Shown one piece after another: positions 9,049 to 18,164 of a stretch of DNA of 64,000 bases. How positions within the stretch are numbered: the stretch's first letter is position 1; the number at the start of each line of letters is the position of its first letter. Source of the DNA: Massilia phyllostachyos. Lineage in GTDB: Bacteria; Pseudomonadota; Gammaproteobacteria; Burkholderiales; Burkholderiaceae_D. The notes below the pieces were generated by a model. It had not been told where the DNA came from and did no database searches. It saw only the letters and a program-made list of their open reading frames with translations. The stretch lies in the NCBI RefSeq assembly GCF_021044825.1, contig NZ_JAJNOC010000002.1:806001-870000 (forward strand), given 5' to 3'. The position numbers and the translations under genes are program-made.

Positions 9049-10467
9049 TTAATGTGCTGGGGCAGCGGCTGCATCGCTTGCGCCGCCGGCCATGCGGACC
9101 GTTGCGCCACCCGTACCGTTGATAGCTGCCTGCAAGTCGGTGTCGGCAATCCAGTAGTCGCGCTGCGCCTCGATGGCCGCATTCACGCCGTTGATCTGCG
9201 CGCGCGCGTCTGCCAGCAGCTCGAACACGCTCATGAGCATGCCGTTGTAGCGCAGCAGGGTCTCTTCCGATATCTTCTTGCGCAGCGGGACGATTTCGTC
9301 GCGGTAGTGCTTCGCCACGTCGTAGCTGGTCCGGTAGGCGGAATACGCTTCCCGCACCTGGGACCTGGCCGAGATGGCGGTTTCGGCGGTGCGATGAACC
9401 GACTGCATGTAGAGCGCCTGTGCTTTCGCGACGCGGGCGCCACCCCAGTCGAACAGCGGCAAGGCGAGCTCGATTTCGTAGCCGTTCTCGCGCGGTTCAC
9501 CGGATTTGCTCGAGTTGACGTAGCCGGCCTCCAGCACGTTGACGAAGCCGGTGGCTTTCGACAGGCCCAGCGCACGCGCTGTCGCTTCGGTGCCCAGCTT
9601 CGCCAGCTGGACATCAAGACGCTGCTGCATCGCGAGCGATTCGATATTGCCGGGTTCGCGCGGCGCGCTTGGCAAATCGGGAAGCCTGTCTGGCAGCTGG
9701 AAAGCGATATTTTCGCCCCACACGCCCATCAGCCTTGCAAGCTGCTCGCGTGCAGCCGTCGCGTTGTGGCGCGCACGTGCCAGCTGCGTGGTGGCTTCCG
9801 CGGAGAATGCCTGCTCGCGCGCCTGGTCGAGGGCGCTCAGGTTGCCGACTTTTGCCATGCGCGTCGCCAGTTCGGCGCTTGCCTGCGCCGCCTCGCGCAC
9901 CTGCTCGGCGTAGCGCGCCGACTGGGCGGCCGCGACCGCGTTGAACCAGGCCTTGCGCGTGTCCGCAGCGGTGCGAACCGCCTCGGTAGCGGCAACGAGC
10001 TTCGCACTTTCGAAGCGGCGCCCTTCGATGTCCCGGCGCAGCGGGATCGTGACGAGTCCGACCAGATCGAACATGACGCTGCGTTCGATCTCGGTTTCTC
10101 CGCCACCCGACATGCGGCCAAAGCTGAAGGACGGGTTGCTCATGCGGCCGGCTTGTACCAGGTCGGCTTCCGCGACGCCCAGTTCGGCAAGCGAGGCACG
10201 CAGGCCGCGGTTGTTCAGCAGGGCAACGCGCACGGCATGATCGGCCGTCAGGGGTTGCTTCAGCAGCGCTGACAGTTCCGCCTGTGCTTCACTTTCCGCA
10301 CTGGTACCGCGCGGCAGGCGGATGTCCTGGCCGATGCGCTCAATGGTCATGGACGACACGGCGTCAAGCCCTCCGTCCTTGGAAAAAGTTGCGCAGCCGC
10401 CGAGCGTGAGGGCTACGGCGCCTACCACGATACTGCGTAGGGCTGGGTATTTTTGTATTGTTCTCAT
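9049..10467 (-). CDS. TolC-family outer-membrane efflux lipoprotein
   Basis: 472 aa from the ATG at 10467. A lipobox LTLGGCATF gives a lipidated Cys, and the rest has the two OEP repeats with long coiled helices (for example ARMAKVGNLSALDQAREQ and ISARSQVREAYSAYRT) typical of CusC/NodT-type outer-membrane factors. The start lies 10 bases after the stop of the small His-rich gene. No RND or ABC partner is encoded nearby, so its inner-membrane partner is outside the window or it works in another way. A longer reading from 10602 would not begin with a signal sequence. Confidence 0.85.
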   Translation of the reverse strand: MRTIQKYPALRSIVVGAVALTLGGCATFSKDGGLDAVSSMTIERIGQDIRLPRGTSAESEAQAELSALLKQPLTADHAVRVALLNNRGLRASLAELGVAEADLVQAGRMSNPSFSFGRMSGGGETEIERSVMFDLVGLVTIPLRRDIEGRRFESAKLVAATEAVRTAADTRKAWFNAVAAAQSARYAEQVREAAQASAELATRMAKVGNLSALDQAREQAFSAEATTQLARARHNATAAREQLARLMGVWGENIAFQLPDRLPDLPSAPREPGNIESLAMQQRLDVQLAKLGTEATARALGLSKATGFVNVLEAGYVNSSKSGEPRENGYEIELALPLFDWGGARVAKAQALYMQSVHRTAETAISARSQVREAYSAYRTSYDVAKHYRDEIVPLRKKISEETLLRYNGMLMSVFELLADARAQINGVNAAIEAQRDYWIADTDLQAAINGTGGATVRMAGGASDAAAAPAH

Positions 10468-10477
10468 CGGCTTCGAC

Positions 10478-10801
10478 TCAGTGATGCTGGTGTTGGTCCT
10501 TGGATGGGGCGACCGGCGCCGGCTGACGCGGTGCCACCTGCGTTGGCGCGGGAGCAGCGGAATGATGGCCGGCGTGACCTGTCTGGCCCGCGAGGGCATC
10601 ATTGGCGGGGCGCCAGGACTTGTCTGGCGTCTGGTTGCCGTTCGTAGGCGGGACAGGGCCGGTCAGCACCGATTCATACACGGTCGCAGGCACGGGAACG
10701 GACGGATCGGCCGGGTCGGGCATACGGGAGGACTGCTGGGCCTGGGCTACAAGCGCAGCAGCGGACAGGGCGGCGAAGGCAGCCCACAGCTTGAGTTTCA
10801 T
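10478..10801 (-). CDS. Small exported His-rich protein of copper clusters
   Basis: 107 aa. Signal peptide MKLKLWAAFAALSAAALVAQAQ; the mature part is Pro/Ala-rich and disordered, with SWRPANDALAGQTGHAGHH and a C-terminal DQHQHH. It has no recognised domain. Its size, export signal and His content suggest a periplasmic copper buffer or partner of the TolC-family protein encoded next. The family is repeatedly seen upstream of this efflux gene in betaproteobacteria as far as I recall; function unproven. Confidence 0.7.
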   Translation of the reverse strand: MKLKLWAAFAALSAAALVAQAQQSSRMPDPADPSVPVPATVYESVLTGPVPPTNGNQTPDKSWRPANDALAGQTGHAGHHSAAPAPTQVAPRQPAPVAPSKDQHQHH

Positions 10802-10907
10802 TGTTCAATCCTCGAAATCGGTCATGAGGTGCGCAGGGGCACCAAACTCCAAGGCGCTTCGCTGCCGCGGCTAGGCGCCGGCGCGAAGGCTTGGTCGATC
10901 AAGCGGA

Positions 10908-11324
10908 TTACTGCCGTGGAGGGCGTTGGGGGCCGTCGGGGATGAAACCGACGAGAAGGTCGACGGGGGCGGCAACAACCGCCTCCGAGCCGTCGAAGCT
11001 AGGGACGGAGAGCGAAGAAGAGGGGGGAGCCACGGCACCGATACAGAAGGCCGAGCATGCACTGCAAGAGGAGTGCGAAAGCTTCCCGGTTTTGGTATCG
11101 GAAGAATCGTCGTCCGCTGCGGCGTCGGCCGAATCCATGGCATGCATTCCATGGTGCGCATGCGGGGCATCGGCGGCAGCCTGCGACGCGTGGTGGGCCA
11201 TCTGTACTGCGCCAGTTTGTTCCTGAACCGGCGCGCAGGACATGCTGACGGACGCAGCCACCGCGTGCAGCGGAAGTGCGGCCATCAAGAGCCATACCAG
11301 CAATGTCGTGAGCAGACGGTTCAT
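10908..11324 (-). CDS. Exported Cys/His-rich protein heading the copper operon
   Basis: About 138 aa from the ATG at 11324. It has a hydrophobic N terminus (MNRLLTTLLVWLLMAALPLHAVA), a His-rich stretch (HHASQ..HAHHGMHAMDS), a Cys cluster SSCSACSAFCIGA near residue 97, and a conserved-looking end VGFIPDGPQRPPRQ. This resembles small periplasmic proteins that head copper/cobalt clusters (DUF2946-like in style), but I cannot assign a function. It is the first gene of the nine-gene minus-strand operon. Confidence 0.65.
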   Translation of the reverse strand: MNRLLTTLLVWLLMAALPLHAVAASVSMSCAPVQEQTGAVQMAHHASQAAADAPHAHHGMHAMDSADAAADDDSSDTKTGKLSHSSCSACSAFCIGAVAPPSSSLSVPSFDGSEAVVAAPVDLLVGFIPDGPQRPPRQ

Positions 11325-11334
11325 AGGTGCGGCG

Positions 11335-11363
11335 AGTATAGCATGACAGTTTTCGCGTTGTAA
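11335..11363 (-). promoter_or_regulatory. Candidate sigma70 promoter of the nine-gene copper operon
   Basis: On the minus strand TTACAA, 17 bases, then TATACT with an upstream TGC (extended -10 look), just 10 bases before the first ATG at 11324. The short leader is unusual, so the true start site could lie elsewhere. No CueR-like 19-bp spacing is seen, so a two-component CopRS-type control is possible. Confidence 0.45.
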
Positions 11364-11668
11364 CAGGTTTAAGCCTGAGCAAAGTCCGACGGAGCCCCTC
11401 AATTTGTAGCGAAACGTAAGTTTACGCTGCGCCTCGGGACGCTTGCAGTGCGCAGGCGATGACGCATCGCGGCAATCTACAGTTGAAGTCAACAGCCAAG
11501 GCCTGACCATGTCCGTAATCGGGAGCGGGCGGCTGCCGAGAATGACGTTAGCGGCGATTGCATGACGCTAGCGCCTGGATCAAAGTTCTGCGACACAAAA
11601 TCGCTTAAATGAGCGGTGCCCGCATTTTGAGGACACCGCCGATGTTCACCCTATAAACCCGGGACTAG
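11364..11668. other. Intergenic stretch without a gene
   Basis: Lies between the operon promoter and the end of the CopZ-like gene. Only short shadow frames are present. Apart from sequence that may hold regulator sites for the minus-strand operon, nothing could be recognised. Confidence 0.6.
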
Positions 11669-11863
11669 TCAAGACTCCCTCGGCGGGAAGCCAGCCTCGC
11701 GAAGCGCTTCTGCGATCTGAGCCCGCGGCGCGGAGGTCTCAACTGTCACAAGCCGCGCCGGAGGATCGGTAGCGACAACCGCATGCGCATCGACCGACTG
11801 GATAGCCTTGGTGACGCTGCGCGCACATCCGCCGCAGGTCATGTCGTCAAGATGAAATTGCAT
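11669..11863 (-). CDS. copZ: CopZ-like heavy-metal-associated (HMA) copper chaperone
   Basis: 64 aa, start at 11863 with AAAAAAGGAG upstream. It is a single HMA domain with the motif DDMTCGGCARSVTKAI (the CxxC copper site) and the ferredoxin-like beta-alpha pattern; the usual MTCxxC position near residue 8 is kept. It would pass Cu(I) to the ATPase encoded just beyond cueR. It has its own CueR-type promoter (see 11895-11925), which separates it from cueR. Confidence 0.88.
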   Translation of the reverse strand: MQFHLDDMTCGGCARSVTKAIQSVDAHAVVATDPPARLVTVETSAPRAQIAEALREAGFPPRES

Positions 11864-11894
11864 GATTAAACTCCTTTTTTCAATGTGAACTGCC

Positions 11895-11925
11895 AGCATA
11901 AGGGTTGCCACGGTTGGAAGGTCAA
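11895..11925 (-). promoter_or_regulatory. CueR-type promoter for the CopZ-like gene
   Basis: Minus strand: -35 TTGACC, a 19-base spacer containing CTTCCAACCGTGGCAACC, then -10 TATGCT. The overlong 19-bp spacer and the CTTCC...GGCAA dyad are hallmarks of MerR/CueR-activated promoters. The same -35 and dyad half occur in front of the ATPase gene at 14951-14981. Confidence 0.8.
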
Positions 11926-11966
11926 GCATCCGCCTCGTCGCCACGCCGGCGCCGGTACGCCAAGGG

Positions 11967-12425
11967 TTAGGGAATCGCTCCGCCCGGGCGCCGCTGCAAC
12001 GCACCGGTGCGCTGATCTGGCTCATCGGGAATCTCGTCCGGCAGCGCCAGGTTTGCCAGGATGGGACAATCCGGGCGCTCGTCACCTGCGCAGTGGCTGA
12101 CCAGCGTTCCCAGGGTGTCTACCATCTGCTGCATGGCCGCCATCCGTCGCTGCAGGTCGAGGATATGTTCCTGCGCCAGGCGCTTGACGTGCGCGCTGTG
12201 CCGCGACCTGTCGTTCCACAGGCTGAGCAGGTCGCTGATCTCCGCGACCGAGAACCCCATGTCGCGCGCGTTGCGGATGAAGTGCAGGCGGTGGATGTCC
12301 GACGAGGTGTAAGCCCGGTAGCCGGAGTCGGTCCGGCTGGCCGGCGGGATCAGGCCGGTCTGCTCGTAGTAGCGAATCATCTTGGCCGATACTTTGGATG
12401 CCTTGGATGCTTCTCCGATATTCAT
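11967..12425 (-). CDS. cueR: CueR, MerR-family Cu(I)-responsive activator
   Basis: 152 aa. N-terminal winged helix MNIGEASKASKVSAKMIRYYEQTGLI, a dimerisation helix (about 80-110), and the metal loop with Cys112 and Cys120 (HCAGDERPDC), the same residue numbers and 7-residue gap as in E. coli CueR, which binds Cu(I) and Ag(I). The start is 2 bases beyond the ATPase stop, so cueR is co-transcribed with the ATPase gene and thus self-induced. Its 3' end runs past the CopZ promoter. Confidence 0.92.
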   Translation of the reverse strand: MNIGEASKASKVSAKMIRYYEQTGLIPPASRTDSGYRAYTSSDIHRLHFIRNARDMGFSVAEISDLLSLWNDRSRHSAHVKRLAQEHILDLQRRMAAMQQMVDTLGTLVSHCAGDERPDCPILANLALPDEIPDEPDQRTGALQRRPGGAIP

Positions 12426-12427
12426 AT

Positions 12428-14917
12428 TTACTCTCCTTTTTTATCCAGCGACGCCTTGAACTGGCGCAGGCGCAAGGCGTTGCCCAGCACGAAGACGCTG
12501 GAAAGGGCCATCACGCCGGCCGCAAAAACCGGCGACAGCAACAGGCCGAAAGCCGGATACAGCGCACCGGCAGCCACAGGAATCAGGGCAGTGTTGTACG
12601 CGAAGGCCCAAAAAAGGTTCTGTTTAATGTTGCCAATGGTCGCCTTCGACAGAGCAATGGCGTTCGGGACGCCTTGCAGGCTTCCGGACATCAATACCAC
12701 GTCGGCCGATTCCACCGCGACATCGGTGCCGGTGCCGATTGCCATCCCGACGTCCGCTTCCGCCAGGGCCGGCGCGTCGTTGATGCCGTCGCCGATGAAG
12801 GCGACCCGACCGTGTGCGGCTTTGAGGCGCCGCACCGCTTCAACCTTTCCTTCCGGGAGCACTTCGGCGACGACATCGTCGATGCCCAGGCGGCGCGCGA
12901 TCGCCTGCGCGGTGCGCTGGTTGTCGCCCGTGATCATCGCCACCTTCAGGCCCAGGCGGTGTAGGGCCGCAATGGCGGCCGGCGTGCTGGCCTTGATCGG
13001 ATCCGCCACCGCGATGATGGCGGCCAGCCGCCCGTCGATGGCAGCATACAGCGGCGATTTTCCTTCACTGCCCAAACGCTCGGCGGTATCGGCGAAGACG
13101 CCGACGTCCATGCCCAGCAAGCGCATGTAGCGGTCGGCGCCGACCTGAACCTCGATCCCATCCACTGTCGCGCGCACGCCCATGCCGGTCACGGATTCGA
13201 AATCGGCCAGCGTCGGCAGTGGAATCCCTCCCGCAGTTGCTGACTCGACGATGGCGCGGGCGATCGGGTGCTCCGAGCGTGACTCCACCGCCGCGACAAT
13301 CGCCAATACCTCTGTGCGGTCGAACCCGGGTGCGAGCTCGAGGTCGGTCAGGACGGGGCGCCCTTCGGTCAGCGTGCCGGTCTTGTCGAGCGCCACTACC
13401 CGTGCATCCTTGAGCAGTTGCAGCGCCTCGCCCTTGCGGAACAGAACCCCCATTTCCGCTCCACGGCCGGTGCCGACCATGATCGAGGTCGGTGTCGCCA
13501 AGCCCATGGCGCAAGGGCAGGCGATGATCAGGACGGCCACCGCGTTGACGATGGCGAAACTCAGCGCCGGGGAAGGCCCGAAGGCGAACCAGGCCGCGAA
13601 GGTCAGGGCGGCGGCTAGCATGACGGCCGGGACGAACCACAGGGTAACCTTGTCGACGACGGCCTGGATCGGCAGCTTGGAGCCCTGGGCCTGCTCGACC
13701 AGGCGAATGATCTGGGCCAGCATGGTCTGCGCGCCGACCGCCGTGGCGCGCATTCTCAGGCTTCCTTGCTGGTTGACCGTGCCGCCCACGACGCTGCTAC
13801 CAGCGATTTTCTCGACCGGGACCGGTTCGCCGGTAATCATCGACTCGTCGACGTAGCTGCGGCCTTCGGTCACCTCGCCGTCGACCGGAACGCGTTCGCC
13901 GGGGCGGACCTCGACGAGCTCGTCCAGTGCGACCTCGGCCACCAGGATGTCAACGACACGGCCATCGCGCAGCACGTGCGCATGCCTGGCCTGCAAGCCG
14001 ACCAGGCGCTTGATGGCTTCGGAGGTGCGCCCCTTTGCGAGGGCTTCGAGGTAGCGGCCCAGCAGGATCAGCGCGACGATGACGGCGGCCGCTTCGTAAT
14101 ACACGTTGACGGTGCCGGCGGGCAGCATGTTCGGCGCGAACGTCGCGACGACGGAGTAGCCGAACGCGGCTGCCGTACCGACTGCGACCAGGGAATTCAT
14201 GTCCGGCGCCAGGCGCAGCAGGGTGGGGATGCCTTTCTGGTAGAAGCGCCGGCCCGGAACGGCCAGCACGAGCGCGGTCAGCACGAACTGCAGGTACCAG
14301 CTCGCCTGCATGCCGATGTTTGCCATGATCCACTCGTGCACACCCGGAATCAGGTGCGAGCCCATCTCGGCGGCAAAGACGGGCAGGGCGAGTATGCTGG
14401 CCAGGATCAGGTCGCGCTTCAGTGCGGCCTGCTCCGCGTCTTTCTTCTCCGCGGCTTCCTCGTCGGTGCGCGCGGCGGCATCGACCGGCCGCGCTGAGTA
14501 GCCGGCCTTGTCGATCGCCGCCACCAGGGTCTCGACACTGGCGACGCCGCGCACGGTGGCGCGCTCGGTAGCCAGGTTGACCGTTGCCTGTGCGACGCCC
14601 GGCACAGCCGCCAATGCGCGCTCGACGCGGCCGACGCAGGAAGCGCAGGTCATCCCCTCCACCGCCAGTTCTACCGTGCCGGCAGGGACGTCGTAGCCGA
14701 CCTTCTCAACGGCCTTGACCAGTGCGATCCGATCGACGCTGCCTGCCGCCCGGATTTCCGCCCGTTCGGTGGCAAGATTGACGGAAACACGTCCGACGCC
14801 CGGCACCTTGGCCAGGGCAGCCTCCACCCGACCGACGCAACTTGCGCAAGTCATTCCCTCGATGGGCAGGCTGATCGTCGCCGTGCCGCGTTCATTCATT
14901 GTGCTGGTCAAGCTCAT
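12428..14917 (-). CDS. copA: Cu(I)-exporting P1B-type ATPase CopA
   Basis: 829 aa. Two N-terminal HMA domains, each with GMTCASC (about residues 19-25 and 88-94), a short variable linker, eight membrane helices, CPC at 467-469, phosphorylation motif DKTGT at Asp511, TGEPVPVEK actuator loop, HP motif SEHPIA and GDGINDAP hinge. This is a P1B-1 Cu(I) export pump of the inner membrane. It has a CueR-type promoter upstream and is followed at once by cueR. The name copA is shared with the unrelated oxidase at the left end; they are different proteins. Confidence 0.95.
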   Translation of the reverse strand: MSLTSTMNERGTATISLPIEGMTCASCVGRVEAALAKVPGVGRVSVNLATERAEIRAAGSVDRIALVKAVEKVGYDVPAGTVELAVEGMTCASCVGRVERALAAVPGVAQATVNLATERATVRGVASVETLVAAIDKAGYSARPVDAAARTDEEAAEKKDAEQAALKRDLILASILALPVFAAEMGSHLIPGVHEWIMANIGMQASWYLQFVLTALVLAVPGRRFYQKGIPTLLRLAPDMNSLVAVGTAAAFGYSVVATFAPNMLPAGTVNVYYEAAAVIVALILLGRYLEALAKGRTSEAIKRLVGLQARHAHVLRDGRVVDILVAEVALDELVEVRPGERVPVDGEVTEGRSYVDESMITGEPVPVEKIAGSSVVGGTVNQQGSLRMRATAVGAQTMLAQIIRLVEQAQGSKLPIQAVVDKVTLWFVPAVMLAAALTFAAWFAFGPSPALSFAIVNAVAVLIIACPCAMGLATPTSIMVGTGRGAEMGVLFRKGEALQLLKDARVVALDKTGTLTEGRPVLTDLELAPGFDRTEVLAIVAAVESRSEHPIARAIVESATAGGIPLPTLADFESVTGMGVRATVDGIEVQVGADRYMRLLGMDVGVFADTAERLGSEGKSPLYAAIDGRLAAIIAVADPIKASTPAAIAALHRLGLKVAMITGDNQRTAQAIARRLGIDDVVAEVLPEGKVEAVRRLKAAHGRVAFIGDGINDAPALAEADVGMAIGTGTDVAVESADVVLMSGSLQGVPNAIALSKATIGNIKQNLFWAFAYNTALIPVAAGALYPAFGLLLSPVFAAGVMALSSVFVLGNALRLRQFKASLDKKGE

Positions 14918-14950
14918 GGTTCGCTCCAGGCCTCAAATTTACATGCGATT

Positions 14951-14981
14951 AGTCTAGAGCTTGCCATCGTTGGAAGGTCAA
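14951..14981 (-). promoter_or_regulatory. CueR-type promoter for the copA ATPase-cueR operon
   Basis: Minus strand: TTGACC (14981-14976), exactly 19 bases with the dyad CTTCCAACGATGGCAAG, then TAGACT (14956-14951), 34 bases before the ATPase start. Spacing and dyad match known CueR targets and the site before the CopZ gene. Confidence 0.85.
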
Positions 14982-15151
14982 GAGGGGCCGCGACGGGACA
15001 ACAGGAAAAGTTTCGGCCGGGAGGATGTGGGGCGGCGTGGGACTCCTGCGTGTGGTACCGCACGGCGCGGTTGCATTCGTCTGCCTGATCATGGCACGAG
15101 AACGTGCGGCGAAGGGCGCTGCACGAACCAACACATCAATAGGAGGCGACC

Positions 15152-15553
15152 ATGAAAACCGTTCAGTCGCGAGTTCTATCTGCAGTAGGGGCCGTTGCGC
15201 TGGTCCTGGGTGTGGCCGGAAACGCGTTTGCCCAAGCCGGGCACGCTCAGCATGGCTCAGCTCCCCCAGCCGGCAGCCAGCAGCATGCAGGGAGCGGCCA
15301 CGAAATGATGCGGAGCATGGAAGCAATGCATCAGAAGATGTCGAGCATGGAGACGACCGGGGACCATGACCATGACTTCGCGATGATGATGCGCTCGCAG
15401 CACCAAGCCGGCATCGACATGGCGCGCGCCCAGCTTAATAACGGAAAGGATCCGGAGATGCAGAAGATGGCAAAAAAAATGATCGCGGAGCAGACCAAGG
15501 AAATCAAGAAGCTCGACGATTGGATGGCCAGGCATCACCGGTCCGGAAAATAG
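15152..15553 (+). CDS. DUF305 exported protein
   Basis: 133 aa. Start backed by AGGAGG 7 bases upstream. A signal peptide (through AGNAFAQ) is followed by a His-rich linker and a DUF305 four-helix domain with the defining HDFAMMMRSQHQAGIDMARAQL and EQTKEIKKLDDWMARH. DUF305 proteins are ferritin-like, often near copper genes; metal binding through the HxxM..H pattern is presumed. It is divergent from the copA ATPase gene. Confidence 0.85.
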   Translation: MKTVQSRVLSAVGAVALVLGVAGNAFAQAGHAQHGSAPPAGSQQHAGSGHEMMRSMEAMHQKMSSMETTGDHDHDFAMMMRSQHQAGIDMARAQLNNGKDPEMQKMAKKMIAEQTKEIKKLDDWMARHHRSGK

Positions 15554-15958
15554 GCGCGGGCGGAATATAGACTAAACAGCGAGCGCAGCGCGCCAAAGGC
15601 CAATGCTGAGAGCCTTGGTCTGTTGCACCGATTTGCTCCTGTTTCAGCGGAGACGACGGTGCTGTGCAAATTTCCCGCCGCTTCAAGGCGCTTTCCGTCC
15701 TGCCATGACTGCATGCGTGCCCTCCCTCGCCGTCGGAGACAAGCACCATCGCATACTCCGCCCGCCGTTTGCTCACCATGGAACTCGACTCGTCTTCGCG
15801 CGTCTGAGCTCATTAGCCGCTTCCCGCACATGTTTCGGCCACCAGTCAAGCGAAAGCGGCGCCGTCGGGGGCTCGACAGCATGCGACGGAGCGCATCGGC
15901 ATGCCTGCTTGGTAGTTCCCATCCATTGACAAGCTAAACTTGCTCACTGAGGGATGAC
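15554..15958. other. Intergenic stretch without a gene
   Basis: Short frames on both strands show no conserved motif or ribosome site. No stable hairpin or repeat was recognised. It separates two DUF305-type genes. Confidence 0.6.
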
Positions 15959-16600
15959 ATGGACGCGTTGAACACGAAGTTGAGCCGCTTTCAGGCATGG
16001 GATCAATCACGCAAACTCGCAAGGAATGCATTGCTGAGCCTTGGGATACTAGCCGCTTCCGTCGGCATGGCCCATGCGGATGGCCCGGGCAGGGGGAACA
16101 CGGCGCAGTTCGAGAAGAACTACCTCGTTTTCATCATCGACCACCACTTTTCGGCGCTGCGCATGACCGAGCTCGCGGCCGGAACAGACCCGATGCGCGA
16201 TCCCCAGATCGCCAATCCTCAGGAAGGAACATCGCCAACGCCAGGGTTTGGCGCGACGCCGGCCAAGGCAAGCGACGACGAGATCAGGTCGATGGCGCGC
16301 ATGGGAAATCGGGAACAGAGAGAAGAAATTGCTCGAGCCCAGCGCATGCTCAGAGAGTGGTACGGTATCCAGCATCAACCGCAGCTTTCAGCCGACGCTC
16401 GCCGCATGATTGCGATGCTGGATGCTGCCCAGGCCGGCACCCAATTTAATCAAGTCTTCCTGCGTTCGTTCAGCAACCATCACCTGAGCGCACTTGCGCC
16501 AAGTCTTCACTGTACGGTCACGAGCGACATCCAGCATGACAGCTTGCGCCGCTATTGCGAGAACATCGTGATTGTTCAGAAAATGGTATCAACGATATGA
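15959..16600 (+). CDS. DUF305-related exported protein, double-domain type
   Basis: 213 aa. An extended N terminus with a hydrophobic segment (NALLSLGILAASVGMAHA) probably acts as signal. Two regions resemble DUF305 halves: NYLVFIIDHHFSALRMTELAAG with MGNREQREEIARAQRML, then FNQVFLRSFSNHHLSALAPSLHC followed by QHDSLRRYCENIV. The H-H and C residues are the likely metal ligands. It is close in style to DUF305 proteins of about 200 aa found with copper genes. Function unknown. Confidence 0.72.
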   Translation: MDALNTKLSRFQAWDQSRKLARNALLSLGILAASVGMAHADGPGRGNTAQFEKNYLVFIIDHHFSALRMTELAAGTDPMRDPQIANPQEGTSPTPGFGATPAKASDDEIRSMARMGNREQREEIARAQRMLREWYGIQHQPQLSADARRMIAMLDAAQAGTQFNQVFLRSFSNHHLSALAPSLHCTVTSDIQHDSLRRYCENIVIVQKMVSTI

Positions 16601-17755
16601 GGGAGATTCTTTGCAAGAAATATGCGGACTGCGGGTTCGTTCCGACGGCCGGCCACAAACGGAAAGATGGGGAGGATTAGGCCGTACCGTGGGTGCTGCA
16701 GAGGCTTTGTGAAATTAGGAAAGTGGTTGAAAGAGTGGTCCAGCTTGGACGAGACAACTGACGGGATGCCCGGCCTTGGGACTGGTCAGATTGCCAACAG
16801 CAGCTGGCTTACATAGTGATTCCAGGCCCATCTCCGGCAAGAACATGGTCTTCGCTATACGGAATCGGCTAGCTGTCGCCCCACGTCCTTTCCCGCTATT
16901 TCATCTACGCCGGCATGTATTTGTTGCTGGTGATAGGCGCATATTGTTTCTACCTGCCGTTTGAGGCAGATACTGTGCGCGTTCGCCAATGGCTGAAGAC
17001 GCAGTTCTTTGCACGCGTTGGCACGGTTCGCCCTTCAACGGCGGGCTACCGTCGCCAGCATGATGTAGTGTTCGCATGCGGCGCAGGAGATCCAGCACCA
17101 GGTCGAGTCGAATCCGTGGCGCGGCCTGGTAAGCCCTGTGGGAATGGCAAGAGGTGTCCTCGGCGCTAGGCGGTTGGGCGCTGGGTTAAGCCGGCGCCGG
17201 CATGACTGTTCGCATCACTTGGCTGAACGAGTAGCGAAGTCGGCGGAGATCTGGCGCCCCAGCCGCCTACCTTATCAATCACATCTGGCGACCTTCGCAT
17301 TCAATGCGCTCCCGTTGTCGTCTACCTCACGACCGATCACTATCGGGACGGTGACACGTACACCTTGCAAAGCCTACACGCAGGACAGGACCGGTACGAG
17401 TTTCGGAAGAACCTGCGCTTTATCATCCCCCGCAAAGCTGATTACTTCAGAAGGCCTCGCTAATTCAATAGTGACGTTTGCACCTGAGTACCAAGACAAG
17501 GCGGAATACGCTTGACCTTTCCATTGTTGTAGGGTTTACAGTGGGTTCACTCAGTATTCGCGAGGTCCATCATGTACCACCCAATCAGTGGGACGCCCAG
17601 TCCTGCGGAGCATCGCCCGGTCACGTCGGGGTATACGAACAAAGCGGTCTCAGGACCGCCCCCTGAGCTTCCTGGGGTAGCGGCCACAATCCGTCCCGAC
17701 CGTCCCTGCCTGTGTTGCCGCTACCGTCAGGTCAACACGCGAAGCATGGAGCGGG
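16601..17755. other. 1.15 kb without an intact gene; possible gene remnants
   Basis: All frames here are short. Two look faintly protein-like: about 16870-16970 plus (SRYFIYAGMYLLLVIGAYCF, one hydrophobic segment) and about 17280-17460 plus (VVVYLTTDHYRDGDTYTLQS then KNLRFIIPRKADYF), the latter ending in a stop at 17462 with no clear start. They may be decayed membrane and soluble protein genes. I could not name either one. Confidence 0.35.
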
Positions 17756-18097
17756 ATGATGCCTAAGATCCTTGTCCGGCCTCATCCTGACTATGCGCCC
17801 AATGGCGCAGAGCTGAACGTTGCCTCTGGTACGAGCATCTGCGACGCCCTGCTGGACAACCATGTTGACATTGAACATGCCTGCGGTAAAGTCGGGGCTT
17901 GTACGACCTGCCACGTCATCGTGCGCGAGGGCGGACAGTCCCTGCGCCCACCGGGCGAATCCGAAGAGGACATGCTCGACCGTGCGTGGGGCGTCGAACA
18001 GCAGTCGCGGCTTTCATGCCAGGCGGTCGTTGCCGACGCCGACCTCGTGGTCGAAATCCCCAAGTATTCGCTGAACCACGCGGCGGAAGGTACCTAG
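17756..18097 (+). CDS. Adrenodoxin/ISC-type [2Fe-2S] ferredoxin
   Basis: 113 aa with cluster ligands Cys43, Cys49, Cys52 and Cys88 in the C-x5-C-x2-C-x35-C pattern ([22 protein letters not shown]) of bacterial Fdx. It carries out single-electron transfer, usually in iron-sulfur assembly. No isc genes are nearby, so this is likely an accessory paralogue. It lies 67 bases ahead of the second copper ATPase and may be co-transcribed, perhaps to replace copper-damaged ferredoxin; that link is inference. ATG at 17759 is an equal alternative start. Confidence 0.88.
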   Translation: MMPKILVRPHPDYAPNGAELNVASGTSICDALLDNHVDIEHACGKVGACTTCHVIVREGGQSLRPPGESEEDMLDRAWGVEQQSRLSCQAVVADADLVVEIPKYSLNHAAEGT

Positions 18098-18164
18098 CCT
18101 CGGGCTCGGCATCGGCTCCGGCGAGGGCCGAACCGAAGAACAAGCATTTATCAAGGGAGTCACC

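Noticed and set aside
15603..15937. Overlapping frames between the two DUF305 genes
   Set aside because: Compositionally random, no start signal, and mutually overlapping on both strands.
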